Below, in pieces: positions 8,274-17,453 of a stretch of DNA of 64,000 bases. The DNA is taken from NCBI RefSeq assembly GCF_000336575.1, contig NZ_AOPO01000018.1:1-64000 (forward strand), written 5' to 3'. The translations under genes and the position numbers were made by a program. This DNA comes from Vreelandella titanicae BH1 (GTDB taxonomy: Bacteria > Pseudomonadota > Gammaproteobacteria > Pseudomonadales > Halomonadaceae). The notes under the pieces were generated by a model. That model had not been told where the DNA came from. It searched no databases and saw only the letters and a program-made list of their open reading frames with translations. Each line of letters starts with the position of its first letter. Within the stretch, counting starts at the first letter, position 1.

Positions 8274-8294
8274 CTCCCACCGCTGGTGGGAGGT
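8274..8294. terminator. Hairpin between convergent phoH and yihY-like genes
   Basis: Perfect 9-bp stem CCTCCCACC/GGTGGGAGG with a 3-nt loop, located between the stops at 8234 (+) and 8309 (-). On the minus strand it is followed by a loose T-containing stretch; on the plus strand the tail is weak. Confidence 0.55.
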
Positions 8295-8308
8295 GCTTCT
8301 CCACACCC

Positions 8309-9292
8309 TCAGGTATCGTTACTCTCCTCAATGTCCTTCCACGGCCGGGGGGCACCAATGGTATCCGCGGCAAACGCCTCGCGTTCACCTAACGGGCGCG
8401 CCTCGCCAATGGTGGTGTCAGTGAAGGTTTGCCGCTCCATCTCACAGTTGACTTCCGCACCAAACAGCACCACAAAGGCAGAGAGCCAAAACCATAGCAT
8501 TAGCGCCACCACTGCCCCCAGTGAGCCATAAAGCTCGCTAAAGGTAGAGAAATAGCGCACGTAGAGCGAAAGCCCACCGGAACCTAACAGCCACATCCCC
8601 GTTGCCAGCAGCGTCCCATAACTTAACCAACTCCACTGGGCCGAGCGCCGATAAGGGGCGTAGCGGTAGAGCAGCGCAATCAGCATGCTCATCACCACTA
8701 ACAGTGCAGGCCAGCGTAGCCATTGCAGGATTTGATCCAACGGAGGATTAATCGCCAAGGAGTTGACCAGCACCGGTACGATGGCAATAAACGCTAGCGA
8801 GATCAGCGTCATAAAAATCAAACCAAAAGTCAGCGCGACCAATACCGTACTACGGTGTAACAGGCTGCGTTTTTCAGTTTCGCCGTACACCACGTTAAGG
8901 CCAATAACCAGCACCGCCACCCCTTTGGAAGCGATAAACATCGCAATCAGCAGCCCGGCTAATGCGCCCAGAAAATTACCCGATTCCGCACTCTCCACGA
9001 CCTTTTGAGCCTGCTGATCAATCAGTTTGGCAGCATCCGGCGGCATGAACCGGCTGATTTCATACAACTGCTGACCGGCTTCATAAGGGTCAAACAGTAA
9101 CCCCCAGAGGGAAATGACCGCGGCGATAGTGGGAAACAGCGCCAGCAAGGCGTAAAAAGCCACACCGGCGGCCAGCATGGTCAGGCGGTTACGACGAGCG
9201 GCGCGCACTACCCGCCAAGTAATATCGTGCCAACCCCGCTGGGGAATATCACCGGGTACCTGCGCCCGGCGACCGCGCGGGAGCTTACCCAT
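8309..9292 (-). CDS. YihY/BrkB family inner-membrane protein
   Basis: 327-residue polytopic protein with about six transmembrane segments. The signature TMLAAGVAFYALLALFPTIA near residue 35 and SFYRYAPYRR-type loops (here LYRYAPYRRSAQW) mark the YihY/BrkB family, formerly confused with ribonuclease BN. The C-terminal ~50 residues are cytosolic and polar. Its function is not firmly established. The start is placed at 9292, where CAGGAG sits 6 nt upstream; the nine residues of the longer frame to 9319 lack their own ribosome-binding site. It lies 37 bp downstream of the Mrp-like module on the same strand and could be co-transcribed with it. Confidence 0.9.
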   Translation of the reverse strand: MGKLPRGRRAQVPGDIPQRGWHDITWRVVRAARRNRLTMLAAGVAFYALLALFPTIAAVISLWGLLFDPYEAGQQLYEISRFMPPDAAKLIDQQAQKVVESAESGNFLGALAGLLIAMFIASKGVAVLVIGLNVVYGETEKRSLLHRSTVLVALTFGLIFMTLISLAFIAIVPVLVNSLAINPPLDQILQWLRWPALLVVMSMLIALLYRYAPYRRSAQWSWLSYGTLLATGMWLLGSGGLSLYVRYFSTFSELYGSLGAVVALMLWFWLSAFVVLFGAEVNCEMERQTFTDTTIGEARPLGEREAFAADTIGAPRPWKDIEESNDT

Positions 9293-9328
9293 AGCAGGCT
9301 CCTGACAAGTACAGTCCACACAGTCGTC

Positions 9329-11101
9329 TCATCGCTGACCTTCCCACATCATTAGCGCCGCAAGCAGCACGGCAAGCAACATCATCAGCCCACTGACATG
9401 GTGACGCAACCAGGACTCCGTCGACAACAGGCGAGTTAAATGGCCCATTAATATCTCTTCAGTTTTTTGTGCGCTTACCACACTCGCCGCTTTAAGCTTG
9501 GCGCAGTAGTGCCCAAGCCGCCGTATTGGCACCAATGCAGCGCCGACCATCCCCGCATAGAGCCACCATAGATCTCCCGCGGGGAGGGATTTACCCTTAA
9601 GCGGACGCGTTAATAGCCAGCCCACCGCGGCGAACAGTACCCCCACCGGGAATGGCCACATAATCCCCAACCACTCTTTAAGCGGCGGCATCTCAATACT
9701 GCCCGCAGGGAGGGGAAGCCAAAATGGCGTTAACAGCGCTGCCGCTATGGCAACTAACCAGGCGCCCCACTGCTCTCGGTTACTGCCTCCTTTATGGCGC
9801 TGCTGCCACTGACGCCATAAAGCAACGCTTACCAGAGCCGCGGTGCCAACAGCCGCCCAACTGAGTAGTTTGATTAACGATTCATGATGCATTTCGTAGA
9901 GTGGACTCTTCACCCCCCACTTGCTGATCATGCCCGCCCCAATGGCACCCGCCAGCGAGATACCCGGCAGTGCCAGCAAACCCCAGACCAACGGCAGCGG
10001 CCACCGGGGTAGATGCTCACTGATACTGGTGCCCATAAACAGTGAGCCTTTGGCCAGCGCGTGGTGGGCAGCAAACAGCACCAAGCCTGGCCACAGCAAC
10101 GGCCACACCTCTGGCGCGACTAATCCCATGGCCACCAAAGCAGTCATCATGCCCATCTGGCTGATACTGGAGTAGGCTAAAACAGCTTTAGGATGACGCT
10201 GAAAAACGCCATACAGCGCGGCGCCAAACGCTGCCGCCAGCCCTGCCATTAACATGATGTTGCCAAACTGGGCTAAGGAAGCTGAAATCTGCTCATCACC
10301 TAACGGCAGCACACTAATCCAGCCCAGCAGCCCTGCTTTAATCATCGCTCCGCTAAGCACCGCGCTGGCAGGGGCCGGTGCCACCGGGTGAGCTAACGGT
10401 AGCCATACGTGTAAGCCAATAGCCCCTGCTTTCACGCCAAAGCCCAAGCACAACAAGGCGGCCATCCATGCGCCTTGCTCTGCGACTAAAATGCCTTCAC
10501 GCAGGCCTTGCAACGTTAATGTGTCAGCTTCACCGGCTGCCCATAGAAAGCCGCCTATAATAAGCCCTTCACCCACCACGGCTAACATCAAATAGGCCTT
10601 GGCCCCCAGCCGCGCCTCTGCGGTACCGCTATGCACTACCAGTGCGTAGGCGGCGAAGGTCATCAGCGCAAAGCCTAGATAAAAACTGGCGATATCCTGG
10701 GCAATAATCAGTAGTACGTTGCCCAGCAGTGTCAGCGGCCAAAGCAGCGCTAAGCGCAACAGGCGTCGCTGAGTATCCTGATCCCCCTCCTGGGCCTTCG
10801 CCTGTTCCGTCGCAAAATAGCCCCTCGCGTGGATGGCTGCCAACCCCCAGAGCAGCGCGGTAAACGCAAGCCAGGGGCGGCTTAGCGAGTTAAGCGCCCA
10901 TTCGCCGCCTAGCATCCAGGCATCCATCGTCCACTGCGCTTCACCGCCATAGGCTAGCAGCAGCGCTGGCCAAGCGGCGCTTAGCCATAGTGCTGAAAAA
11001 TAGCTCTGATAAGCAGCCGGAGCGCGGTAGGCGCTCCATAGCGTCCAGCCGATGACGACCAGCGGCCAAAGTAGCGCCAGGGCAAGCAGCATGGTCATCA
11101 T
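9329..11101 (-). CDS. Proton-conducting antiporter-like membrane subunit (NuoL/MrpA-type), last gene of an orphan module
   Basis: 590-residue protein with about 14-16 hydrophobic helices of the NuoL/M/N, MrpA/D and HyfB superfamily, which form ion half-channels. The TM7-8 region is clear (GFGVKAGAIGLHVWLPLAHP, APASAVLSGAMIKAG) and TM12 carries the lysine of MISKWGV. Two features are odd: the TM5 position that is Glu in the other two subunits here reads FYLGFALM, and the TM8 His is replaced (SAVLSGAM rather than SALLHA). The C-terminal region, residues ~500-590, is extended by amphipathic and membrane segments. The start at 11101 forms an ATGA overlap with the upstream subunit. Exact named orthologue uncertain; the superfamily is certain. 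Confidence 0.85.
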   Translation of the reverse strand: MMTMLLALALLWPLVVIGWTLWSAYRAPAAYQSYFSALWLSAAWPALLLAYGGEAQWTMDAWMLGGEWALNSLSRPWLAFTALLWGLAAIHARGYFATEQAKAQEGDQDTQRRLLRLALLWPLTLLGNVLLIIAQDIASFYLGFALMTFAAYALVVHSGTAEARLGAKAYLMLAVVGEGLIIGGFLWAAGEADTLTLQGLREGILVAEQGAWMAALLCLGFGVKAGAIGLHVWLPLAHPVAPAPASAVLSGAMIKAGLLGWISVLPLGDEQISASLAQFGNIMLMAGLAAAFGAALYGVFQRHPKAVLAYSSISQMGMMTALVAMGLVAPEVWPLLWPGLVLFAAHHALAKGSLFMGTSISEHLPRWPLPLVWGLLALPGISLAGAIGAGMISKWGVKSPLYEMHHESLIKLLSWAAVGTAALVSVALWRQWQQRHKGGSNREQWGAWLVAIAAALLTPFWLPLPAGSIEMPPLKEWLGIMWPFPVGVLFAAVGWLLTRPLKGKSLPAGDLWWLYAGMVGAALVPIRRLGHYCAKLKAASVVSAQKTEEILMGHLTRLLSTESWLRHHVSGLMMLLAVLLAALMMWEGQR

Positions 11102-12603
11102 GGCAGATACTCCCCGTTGGCTACCCGAGCCGCCCAATCCAAGGGGCTAAAGGGGAGCCCGGCAAACAGCCCGGCCCCCAAACTCACCAAGGCGGTAAAC
11201 ACCATCGGTAACAGCAGCCAACTATGAGTTTCAAAACGGCCTAGACGCTGCTCTTTGGGCCAACTGCCTTTGCCATGGGCAGGCCCTGAACGGAACCATA
11301 AGCGGTGCACAATGGGCAAAAAGTACATAGCATTGAGGGTACTGCTCGCCACTAGCACGGCGACGACCCAATACATCTCGGCCTGAATCGCGCCAACGCC
11401 GAGGTACCACTTGGTAATAAACCCCGCCACGGGCGGAAGGCCAATCATGCCAAACGCGCCGATAGTAAACGCGATGCTGGTCAACGGCATACGCTTACCA
11501 GCACCGTCCATTTCATCAATACGATGGATCCCCAGCTCTTCGGCATAGTTGCCCGCACAGAAGAATAGCGTGACCTTCATTAAGCCCTGATGCAGCAAGT
11601 GCGCTAAAGCACCGACGGTGCCGAAAGGGCCAAACAGGCCTATACCGAGAATGACATAGGAGACCTGACTGACGGTGGAGAACGCTAGGCGGGGCTTGAG
11701 CTCCTCTTGGGCAATGGCCCTTAATGAACCATAAATAATCGTAAATGAGGCAGCTACCGCTAGCGCGGTAATAACGCCGAGCTCCACGCTCAGCTCAATG
11801 CCAAACAGGTCGTAAACTACCCGCAGAATCCCGAAAGCCCCCGCCTTCACCACCGCTACCGCGTGTAGCAGCGCACTCACCGGCGCGGGGGCAACCATTG
11901 CCCTGGGCAGCCACCCATGCAGCGGTACCATGGCCGTTTTTACCGCCAACCCACCCACTAGCAGGGCAAATATTAGCGTTAGCAGACCGCGATGATCGTT
12001 TAAATAGTCGCCCAACCCCTCTTCTGAGGAGAATGACTGATCCCCAGTCAGGCTATATAGCAACACGGTGCCAAGCAGCAGTACCACACCGGCGCTTAAG
12101 GTGTAGCGCAAATAGACGCGCCCGGCATCGAGTGCTTGCTGGGTACCGTTATGAACCACCAAAGGGTAGGTGGAGAGCGTCAACATTTCGTAGAAAATCA
12201 GGAAGGTAAACAGGTTATCAGCCAGCGCAATGCCGATCGTGCTCGCAACGCAGAGGCTAAAAAAGCCAAAAAAGCGCTTCCGATTAGCTGAACCTTCCAA
12301 GTAGCCAATGGCGTAGATTGTGGTGCATAGCCAAAGCAGTGACGATAGTCCGGCGAACATCACCCCCAACGCATCGCTGCGCAGTACGAAATCAACGCCA
12401 CCGATCACTTGAAAGCTAAAAATATCCTCATGCCCCGCGGCGACCCGCCTGACCATAAGAGTAACCAGAATAATCTTAACCATTGCCGCCGCTAGGTTAA
12501 TCGTCGTGCGCAGCCGCCGGGCGTCTTCCGGCAGCGCAAAGATAATCACCACCACCAATAGCGAAGTGGCCAGAGCCGTTAGCGGTAACCAGGCGGCGTT
12601 CAT
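11098..12603 (-). CDS. Monovalent cation/H+ antiporter subunit D-like protein (NuoN/M, MrpD type)
   Basis: 501-residue integral membrane protein with about 14 helices. All expected channel residues are visible: TM5 glutamate in LIFYEMLTLSTYPLVVHNG, TM7 lysine in GLAVKTAMVPLHGWLP, TM8 His/Lys in SALLHAVAVVKAG, and TM12 lysine in ITKWYLG. These are the residues used for proton transfer in complex I and Mrp antiporters. Both ends overlap neighbours by ATGA (start at 12603, stop at 11098), which implies translational coupling and stoichiometric assembly. No NADH- or hydrogen-oxidising subunits lie nearby, so a cation/H+ antiporter role is favoured over a respiratory one. Confidence 0.9.
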   Translation of the reverse strand: MNAAWLPLTALATSLLVVVIIFALPEDARRLRTTINLAAAMVKIILVTLMVRRVAAGHEDIFSFQVIGGVDFVLRSDALGVMFAGLSSLLWLCTTIYAIGYLEGSANRKRFFGFFSLCVASTIGIALADNLFTFLIFYEMLTLSTYPLVVHNGTQQALDAGRVYLRYTLSAGVVLLLGTVLLYSLTGDQSFSSEEGLGDYLNDHRGLLTLIFALLVGGLAVKTAMVPLHGWLPRAMVAPAPVSALLHAVAVVKAGAFGILRVVYDLFGIELSVELGVITALAVAASFTIIYGSLRAIAQEELKPRLAFSTVSQVSYVILGIGLFGPFGTVGALAHLLHQGLMKVTLFFCAGNYAEELGIHRIDEMDGAGKRMPLTSIAFTIGAFGMIGLPPVAGFITKWYLGVGAIQAEMYWVVAVLVASSTLNAMYFLPIVHRLWFRSGPAHGKGSWPKEQRLGRFETHSWLLLPMVFTALVSLGAGLFAGLPFSPLDWAARVANGEYLP

Positions 12604-14090
12604 GGGCTACCTCCATGCATCAATTCCAGCGGGAAATGCGCCAATAACCCTAGAGCGAACGCAATCAGAGCAAGCGTTAGTGCGATCAGATCCATGCCCG
12701 GCGCCAAGGGTTGATAACGATGCCGTGGGGCCGTCTCATCAAAGCAGTAGCGAAACATGCGAAATATATAGGCAGCAGTGAGCAGCGTACCGGTTAAAAG
12801 CGCGGCCACCGCCCACCACTGCTGGGATATCACCATCGCCTGTAGCAGCATCCACTTGGCGGTAAACCCCGAGCTGGGCGGCAGCCCCATCAAAGTAATG
12901 GAGGCAATACCAAACACTAATAGCGAAAGCGGCAAGCGGCGGCTGGTACCGGCCAGGCCTTTGAGCGTGCTCTCCCCGGTGGCCAATATCAGGTTACCTG
13001 CAGCCATGAACATGGCGGCTTTAGCAAAGGCATGGCCCATTAGCTGCAGCCAGAACCCTTCCCAAGCCAAAGCGCGGGGTAGCGGGGCAATATCCGGCCC
13101 CAGTAGTAGCGGAAAAGCCACCATCAGGTAACCCAGCTGACCTACGGTAGAAGAAGCGACCAGGGTTTTAAGTGAATCGGTACGCCACGCCAGTAACCCG
13201 CCCCATACAATCGCCAGCATGCCTAACCAAGCGATAACACGCGGGGCGTAGAAAGTATCGGGGAGCAGAATGCTCCACAGCTGCAGCAATATAAACAGCG
13301 ACGCCTTGATCACCAGCGCCGCATGCAGCGCGCTCACCGGTGTCCAGGCATTCTCGTGGACAGGAGTCAGCCAGGCATGCAGTGGAAACAGCGCGGCTTT
13401 CAAGGCCAGCCCTGCGCCTATCAATGCGGCGGCAAACCACGCCACCGGCCCAGGCTCGACGACCTCAGCCAAGCCCTGCAAATCCAACCGCCCCCAATGG
13501 CCCAAAATCAGCGCGACCCCGAGTAAATAGGTTAACGAGCCCATCAGGGCCAAGAGCAAATAGCGCATTCCCGCCACCAGCGCGGCTACCTTGCCCGATA
13601 ACATCAGCATGCCGACCGCCGCAAGGCCCATCAACTCCAGCCCGGCATAGAGGGTTAACAGGTCAGTGGCCAGCCAAATTAACGAAAGCGCACTCAGCAC
13701 TACGCCCATCAGCGGCCACAGCCAGCGTGCCAACGGCCCGGTTTCGCTTAAGCGCAGATACCCTGGCGTATAGATCGCTGCCGCAACACCAATCACCTGA
13801 GTCATTAATAGCAACAGCACGCTCAGCCCGTTTAAGCGCAGCGACAGCTGAACGCCTGCTATGTCCCAATGCCAGCGCAGTAGTCCCGCTTGATCGTAAG
13901 CAGATAGCAGCATTAGCCCAGAGGCCAACACCGGCACACTCGCCAGCACCACGGGCCATGCCCGCTTAGGGGGGAATAGTGCTGCCAGCATGCCCAGCAT
14001 CAGGGGTAAGCCAAGCGCAACTAACAGCGCCCAGTGAGTAGAGAGAAGGGGTTCAAAGGTGCTATCGAAAAGGCCAAAGCGCCAAATCAT
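12600..14090 (-). CDS. Complex I/Mrp-type proton-conducting membrane subunit
   Basis: 496-residue polytopic protein of the same superfamily as the next two genes. TM5 keeps a glutamate in the NuoN-like form YAGLELMGLAAV, TM7 has GLALKAALFPLHAWLT, TM8 has SALHAALVIKAS, and TM12 has TAKWMLLQ. A stretch near 320 (LVASSTVGQLGYLMVAF) is the conserved TM11 loop. It is the second gene of the four-gene run, overlapping the upstream DUF4040-like gene at 14087-14090 and the downstream subunit at 12600-12603, both as ATGA. The role is inferred as ion translocation in the inner membrane. Confidence 0.88.
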   Translation of the reverse strand: MIWRFGLFDSTFEPLLSTHWALLVALGLPLMLGMLAALFPPKRAWPVVLASVPVLASGLMLLSAYDQAGLLRWHWDIAGVQLSLRLNGLSVLLLLMTQVIGVAAAIYTPGYLRLSETGPLARWLWPLMGVVLSALSLIWLATDLLTLYAGLELMGLAAVGMLMLSGKVAALVAGMRYLLLALMGSLTYLLGVALILGHWGRLDLQGLAEVVEPGPVAWFAAALIGAGLALKAALFPLHAWLTPVHENAWTPVSALHAALVIKASLFILLQLWSILLPDTFYAPRVIAWLGMLAIVWGGLLAWRTDSLKTLVASSTVGQLGYLMVAFPLLLGPDIAPLPRALAWEGFWLQLMGHAFAKAAMFMAAGNLILATGESTLKGLAGTSRRLPLSLLVFGIASITLMGLPPSSGFTAKWMLLQAMVISQQWWAVAALLTGTLLTAAYIFRMFRYCFDETAPRHRYQPLAPGMDLIALTLALIAFALGLLAHFPLELMHGGSP

Positions 14091-14785
14091 GTGGCGCCCT
14101 CTTCAGGTTTACCGTCACGCCCCAAAGCCTCGACCCCTTCGAGATGTACAAGCTGCCGAATCAACAGCGCACCCAGCATTGACCCTAGCCAGGCGACTAG
14201 CAGCCCTACACTAATTAACGCCTGAGCAGTCGCCGAGGTACCTGCCACACCAGCCAGTAGCATAAACACCGCCGAGCCGAGCAGATTAAACGCCAGCAGC
14301 CGACGCAGCAGATGACGGTGTAGCGCAAACGCCCCTAAGGCGGTAGCGGCGATCACCACCCCGGCAACAAGCAGCGGATGCTCTGAAGGTGCATACGCCA
14401 TATCGGCAACGACATAGCGGATCGCGGCGCCGACCATGACAAACCAAGCCAGCGCCAATACCACCCGCATTGCCACCCGCGACCAAGGCTCGCTGAATTT
14501 ATCGCGCTCTAAAGGCGAGGAAGCGCCGGGTACAACATGGCCCAGGGCATAAAAAAAGCAGGGCCCGGTTAGCCCTACCCCTAGCACCAGCTCGACGGCT
14601 GCCAGCCAGGGAGCACCGAGCTGCCACCAGGCCGCAGTCATTGCAGCCGCAAAGGCCACAAAAAAGTAGCAGGCGCGCACCAGGTGGCGATCAAACAGGC
14701 TCACTAGCGCTGATGCCGTGAGGAACAGCGCCAGCAGCACTTCTATTGCGTCAAGAGAGTGTGTTGCATCAAAGGAGGCTGTCAT
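14087..14785 (-). CDS. Fused MrpB/MbhD-like (DUF4040) and MrpC/NuoK-like membrane subunit
   Basis: 232-residue membrane protein that reads as two small antiporter subunits joined. Residues ~14-85 (ALVSLFDRHLVRACYFFV, LAAVELVLGVGLTGPCF) resemble the MbhD/DUF4040 or MrpA-C-terminal type, with the acidic residue in a membrane helix. Residues ~135-215 (LLAFNLLGSAVFMLLAG, TAQALISVGLLVAWLG) resemble MrpC/NuoK. About seven helices in total. It is the first gene of the module and sets its promoter side (upstream 14786-14825). Separate MrpE, MrpF and MrpG genes are absent. Domain assignments rest on pattern similarity and need a profile search. Confidence 0.75.
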   Translation of the reverse strand: MTASFDATHSLDAIEVLLALFLTASALVSLFDRHLVRACYFFVAFAAAMTAAWWQLGAPWLAAVELVLGVGLTGPCFFYALGHVVPGASSPLERDKFSEPWSRVAMRVVLALAWFVMVGAAIRYVVADMAYAPSEHPLLVAGVVIAATALGAFALHRHLLRRLLAFNLLGSAVFMLLAGVAGTSATAQALISVGLLVAWLGSMLGALLIRQLVHLEGVEALGRDGKPEEGAT

Positions 14786-14825
14786 TCGTTTTCGCTACAT
14801 CCTTGCATCGGTCACGAATAGGCGC

Positions 14826-15491
14826 TTAGTTTAGGCGAGAACTCAGCCATTTGCCGATATCATTCACCTGCTGGGGGCAGAGCGCGTGGGCCATAGGGTA
14901 TTGGCGGTAGTTGACCGCGTAGCCCATCTCTTTTAAGCGGTCGACACCGCTACGACCCAGGCTTTCAGGCACAATGGGGTCAAAGTGACCGTGCTGCACT
15001 TCTATAGGGATTTGACGATTGGCTTCCGCAAGATCGATATTGTCGGCGGTCGCGAAGTAAGTCGACATGGCTAATAAGCCCCCTAGCGGCGCGGGGAAAG
15101 TCAGCGCGGCGTGGTAGGCAACAGCGCCACCCTGCGAAAAGCCCGCCACAATAATGCGTTGGCTATCGATGCCCTGGTCGATCTGCTCTTGAATCAGCAC
15201 TTGGATTCGCTCAGCAGATTTCTTGAGCTGAATCTCATCGACCCGACGCCCCAAATCCATGGCCAAAATATCGTACCAAGCGGGCATCACCATACCGCCA
15301 TTAATCGTCACCGGCAGGCGTGGCGCATGGGGCATGATAAAGCGCACGTGAGAATCTTTAGGCAGCGCTAATGCGGGCACCAAGGGTTCAAAATCGTGCC
15401 CATCCGCGCCTAAGCCGTGAATAATAAACACACAGGCATCGGCGGGTTGACCATCTTTCGGCTCAATAATCAGTTCGCCAGGAGCAGTCAT
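14826..15491 (-). CDS. Carboxylesterase/phospholipase family alpha/beta hydrolase
   Basis: 221-residue soluble alpha/beta hydrolase of the bacterial carboxylesterase group (EstB/acyl-protein thioesterase-like). Seen: oxyanion loop IIHGLGADGHDF near 30, the nucleophile elbow GFSQGG (Ser ~118), the acid in HGHFDPIVP and the base in PMAHALCPQQ, giving a full Ser-Asp-His triad at normal spacing. Likely substrates are short-chain esters or acyl groups. The start at 15491 is chosen because AAGGAA lies 9 nt upstream; the TTG at 15512 would overlap that site. It is 40 bp upstream of the Mrp-like module on the same strand. Confidence 0.92.
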   Translation of the reverse strand: MTAPGELIIEPKDGQPADACVFIIHGLGADGHDFEPLVPALALPKDSHVRFIMPHAPRLPVTINGGMVMPAWYDILAMDLGRRVDEIQLKKSAERIQVLIQEQIDQGIDSQRIIVAGFSQGGAVAYHAALTFPAPLGGLLAMSTYFATADNIDLAEANRQIPIEVQHGHFDPIVPESLGRSGVDRLKEMGYAVNYRQYPMAHALCPQQVNDIGKWLSSRLN

Positions 15492-15581
15492 GACATCGTA
15501 TTCCTTATTCAAAAAGGGCCACCCTAGCGCAAACCCGCGTTAACAGCGAGCCATGGCATGCTTAAAAAGGCCACGCCACGT

Positions 15582-17351
15582 TTAAAAGGGCCACACGAGG
15601 GGAATCAAAACGAGCGCTATGGCACCCGTCAGTATATTTAATCCACCGCCCAAACGTAGAAAATCGCTCACCCGGTAACCACCTGGGCCATACACCATCA
15701 GGTTGGTTTGATAGCCGATGGGGGTTAAAAAGCTCGCTGAGGCGGCAAACATTACCGCCACCACATAGGGCATCGGGTTCACGCCCAAGCTTTCGGCCGC
15801 GCTCATCACCACCGGAAAAATAATCACTGCCGCTGCATTGTTGGTCACCAGCTCGGTGAGCAGCGCCACCACACAGTAAGTGCCTACTAACAGTAGCAAA
15901 GGGTTTCCGGCCACTAAGGTGAGCACTCCGCCGGCCATTACCTCGGCAGCACCAGAGCTTTGCAGCGCGGCCCCCACCCCAAACGACGCGGCAATAGTGA
16001 GCAACACCTGGGTATCCAAGCCACGCTTGGCGGCGCCCACCGAACAGCAGCCCGTTAGTAGCGCCAATGCCGCCCCCAACATGGCAGCGTTGAGCATGCT
16101 CAGCACACCGAAGGCGGCGAGCAGTACGGCGCCTAACAGCACTCCCCACGCTAGCGGCGCCTTCTCATGGATCGGCCGCGCTGCGCCATTTAACTCACTA
16201 ATCAGCAGAAAGTCCCGCGACTGACGATGACGCTCAATAAAAGGAGGACGCGCCTCCAGCAACAGCACATCGGCAGGCTGCAGCCGCACTTGGCCAAGAT
16301 TACCCTTAACCCGTTCACCGCCACGGCAGATCGCCAGCACTGCTGCCCCATAAAGGGTTCTAAAGTGACCATCGCGAATACGCTGGCCAATAAACTGGCA
16401 CTGATTTGAGACCACCGCCTCGACCAAGCGACGCTCTTTAAACTCTTTCTCCAAGCTGGAAGTACCATCCCGGGAAGGGATTAAGCCACGAATTTGCTGC
16501 AACTCCACCGCCGCATCAGAGGTACCTGCAAACACCAGCCGATCGCCACCTTTTAGCTGCTCGCCAGGCCCAACAACGCTAACCACGTTGCCTGCGCGCT
16601 CAATCTCAACCAGAAACAACTCCTGCAGGTGGCGTAGTCCCGCCTCTTCGACAGTGCGATCCACCAGCACTCCTGCCGGGTCGACTTCCATTTCGATAGT
16701 GAACTCGCGTGGGTTGGCAAACGCATTGGCCAGCCCTTCCCTGGCAGGCAACAACCGCGGCCCGAGCAAAATAAGATAGCCAAGCCCTACGACGGCGACG
16801 GGAACACCGACCCAGGCCAAATCCAACAGGCCCATACCGAGTTCTGGGTAACGCTCCAGCAATAGCCCGTGCACCACCAAGTTCGTGCTGGTACCAAAGA
16901 GCGTGATGGTGCCACCGAGGATAGAGGCGAAACTGAGCGGCATCAGCAGCCGCTGGGGAGACAAGCGCAGCCGACGGCTCCAGCTCATGACCGCGGGAAT
17001 ATAGGTAGCGACAACCGGGGTATTATTGACAAAACCGCTAAGCGTGGCCACGGGGAGCAGCAGGCGAACCAACGCGCCTCGCTCGCTTTTTGGCCGTTTG
17101 AGCACATAGCGAATGATCAGGTCGATGCCGCCGGTTTCGCGAATGCTGGCCACCAGCACATACATAAACGCCACGGTAAACAGGCCGCTATTGGAGAAGC
17201 CCCCCAGCGCCTGCTGTGGGTCAATCACCCCCAGCGTCATTAGCAAAATCACCGCGCCCAGCAAAATAATATCCGGCCCCAGGCGTGAAAAGGCCATCAA
17301 CGGGAAGATGGTGAGCACCACCCCGACCGCTATCCAAGCATCCAGCGACAT
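15582..17351 (-). CDS. SLC13-family (DASS/ArsB-like) permease with two RCK_C (TrkA_C) domains
   Basis: 589-residue inner-membrane transporter. An N-terminal membrane half (residues 1-205) with SGFVNNTPVVATYIP and TSTNLVVHG is followed by two cytosolic RCK_C domains (~216-292 and ~308-385, each ending in a GDRLVFAG- or ADVLLLEA-type strand), then a second membrane half (~405-589) with VTNNAAAVIIFP and TPIGYQTNLMVYGPGGY. These paired SNT/NNT motifs are the anion/Na+ sites of the family; substrate (sulfate, dicarboxylate or other) cannot be read. The ATG at 17351 has AAGGA 10 nt upstream. The same frame stays open to 17600 through the microsatellite, but this stretch has no start signal and is not conserved-looking. 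Confidence 0.9.
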   Translation of the reverse strand: MSLDAWIAVGVVLTIFPLMAFSRLGPDIILLGAVILLMTLGVIDPQQALGGFSNSGLFTVAFMYVLVASIRETGGIDLIIRYVLKRPKSERGALVRLLLPVATLSGFVNNTPVVATYIPAVMSWSRRLRLSPQRLLMPLSFASILGGTITLFGTSTNLVVHGLLLERYPELGMGLLDLAWVGVPVAVVGLGYLILLGPRLLPAREGLANAFANPREFTIEMEVDPAGVLVDRTVEEAGLRHLQELFLVEIERAGNVVSVVGPGEQLKGGDRLVFAGTSDAAVELQQIRGLIPSRDGTSSLEKEFKERRLVEAVVSNQCQFIGQRIRDGHFRTLYGAAVLAICRGGERVKGNLGQVRLQPADVLLLEARPPFIERHRQSRDFLLISELNGAARPIHEKAPLAWGVLLGAVLLAAFGVLSMLNAAMLGAALALLTGCCSVGAAKRGLDTQVLLTIAASFGVGAALQSSGAAEVMAGGVLTLVAGNPLLLLVGTYCVVALLTELVTNNAAAVIIFPVVMSAAESLGVNPMPYVVAVMFAASASFLTPIGYQTNLMVYGPGGYRVSDFLRLGGGLNILTGAIALVLIPLVWPF

Positions 17352-17453
17352 AACCACGACATCCTTAACAAATAAGCATGGCGGTATTGTGAAGCCAATC
17401 GCATATTCTAAAAAGTTATTTTTAGAAACATTTAAAGATCGAAATGGAATATG

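Noticed and set aside
13340..13969. 209-codon open frame on the + strand, Pro/Ala/Ser rich
   Set aside because: Antisense to the Mrp-like subunit at 12600-14090, which carries all channel signatures.
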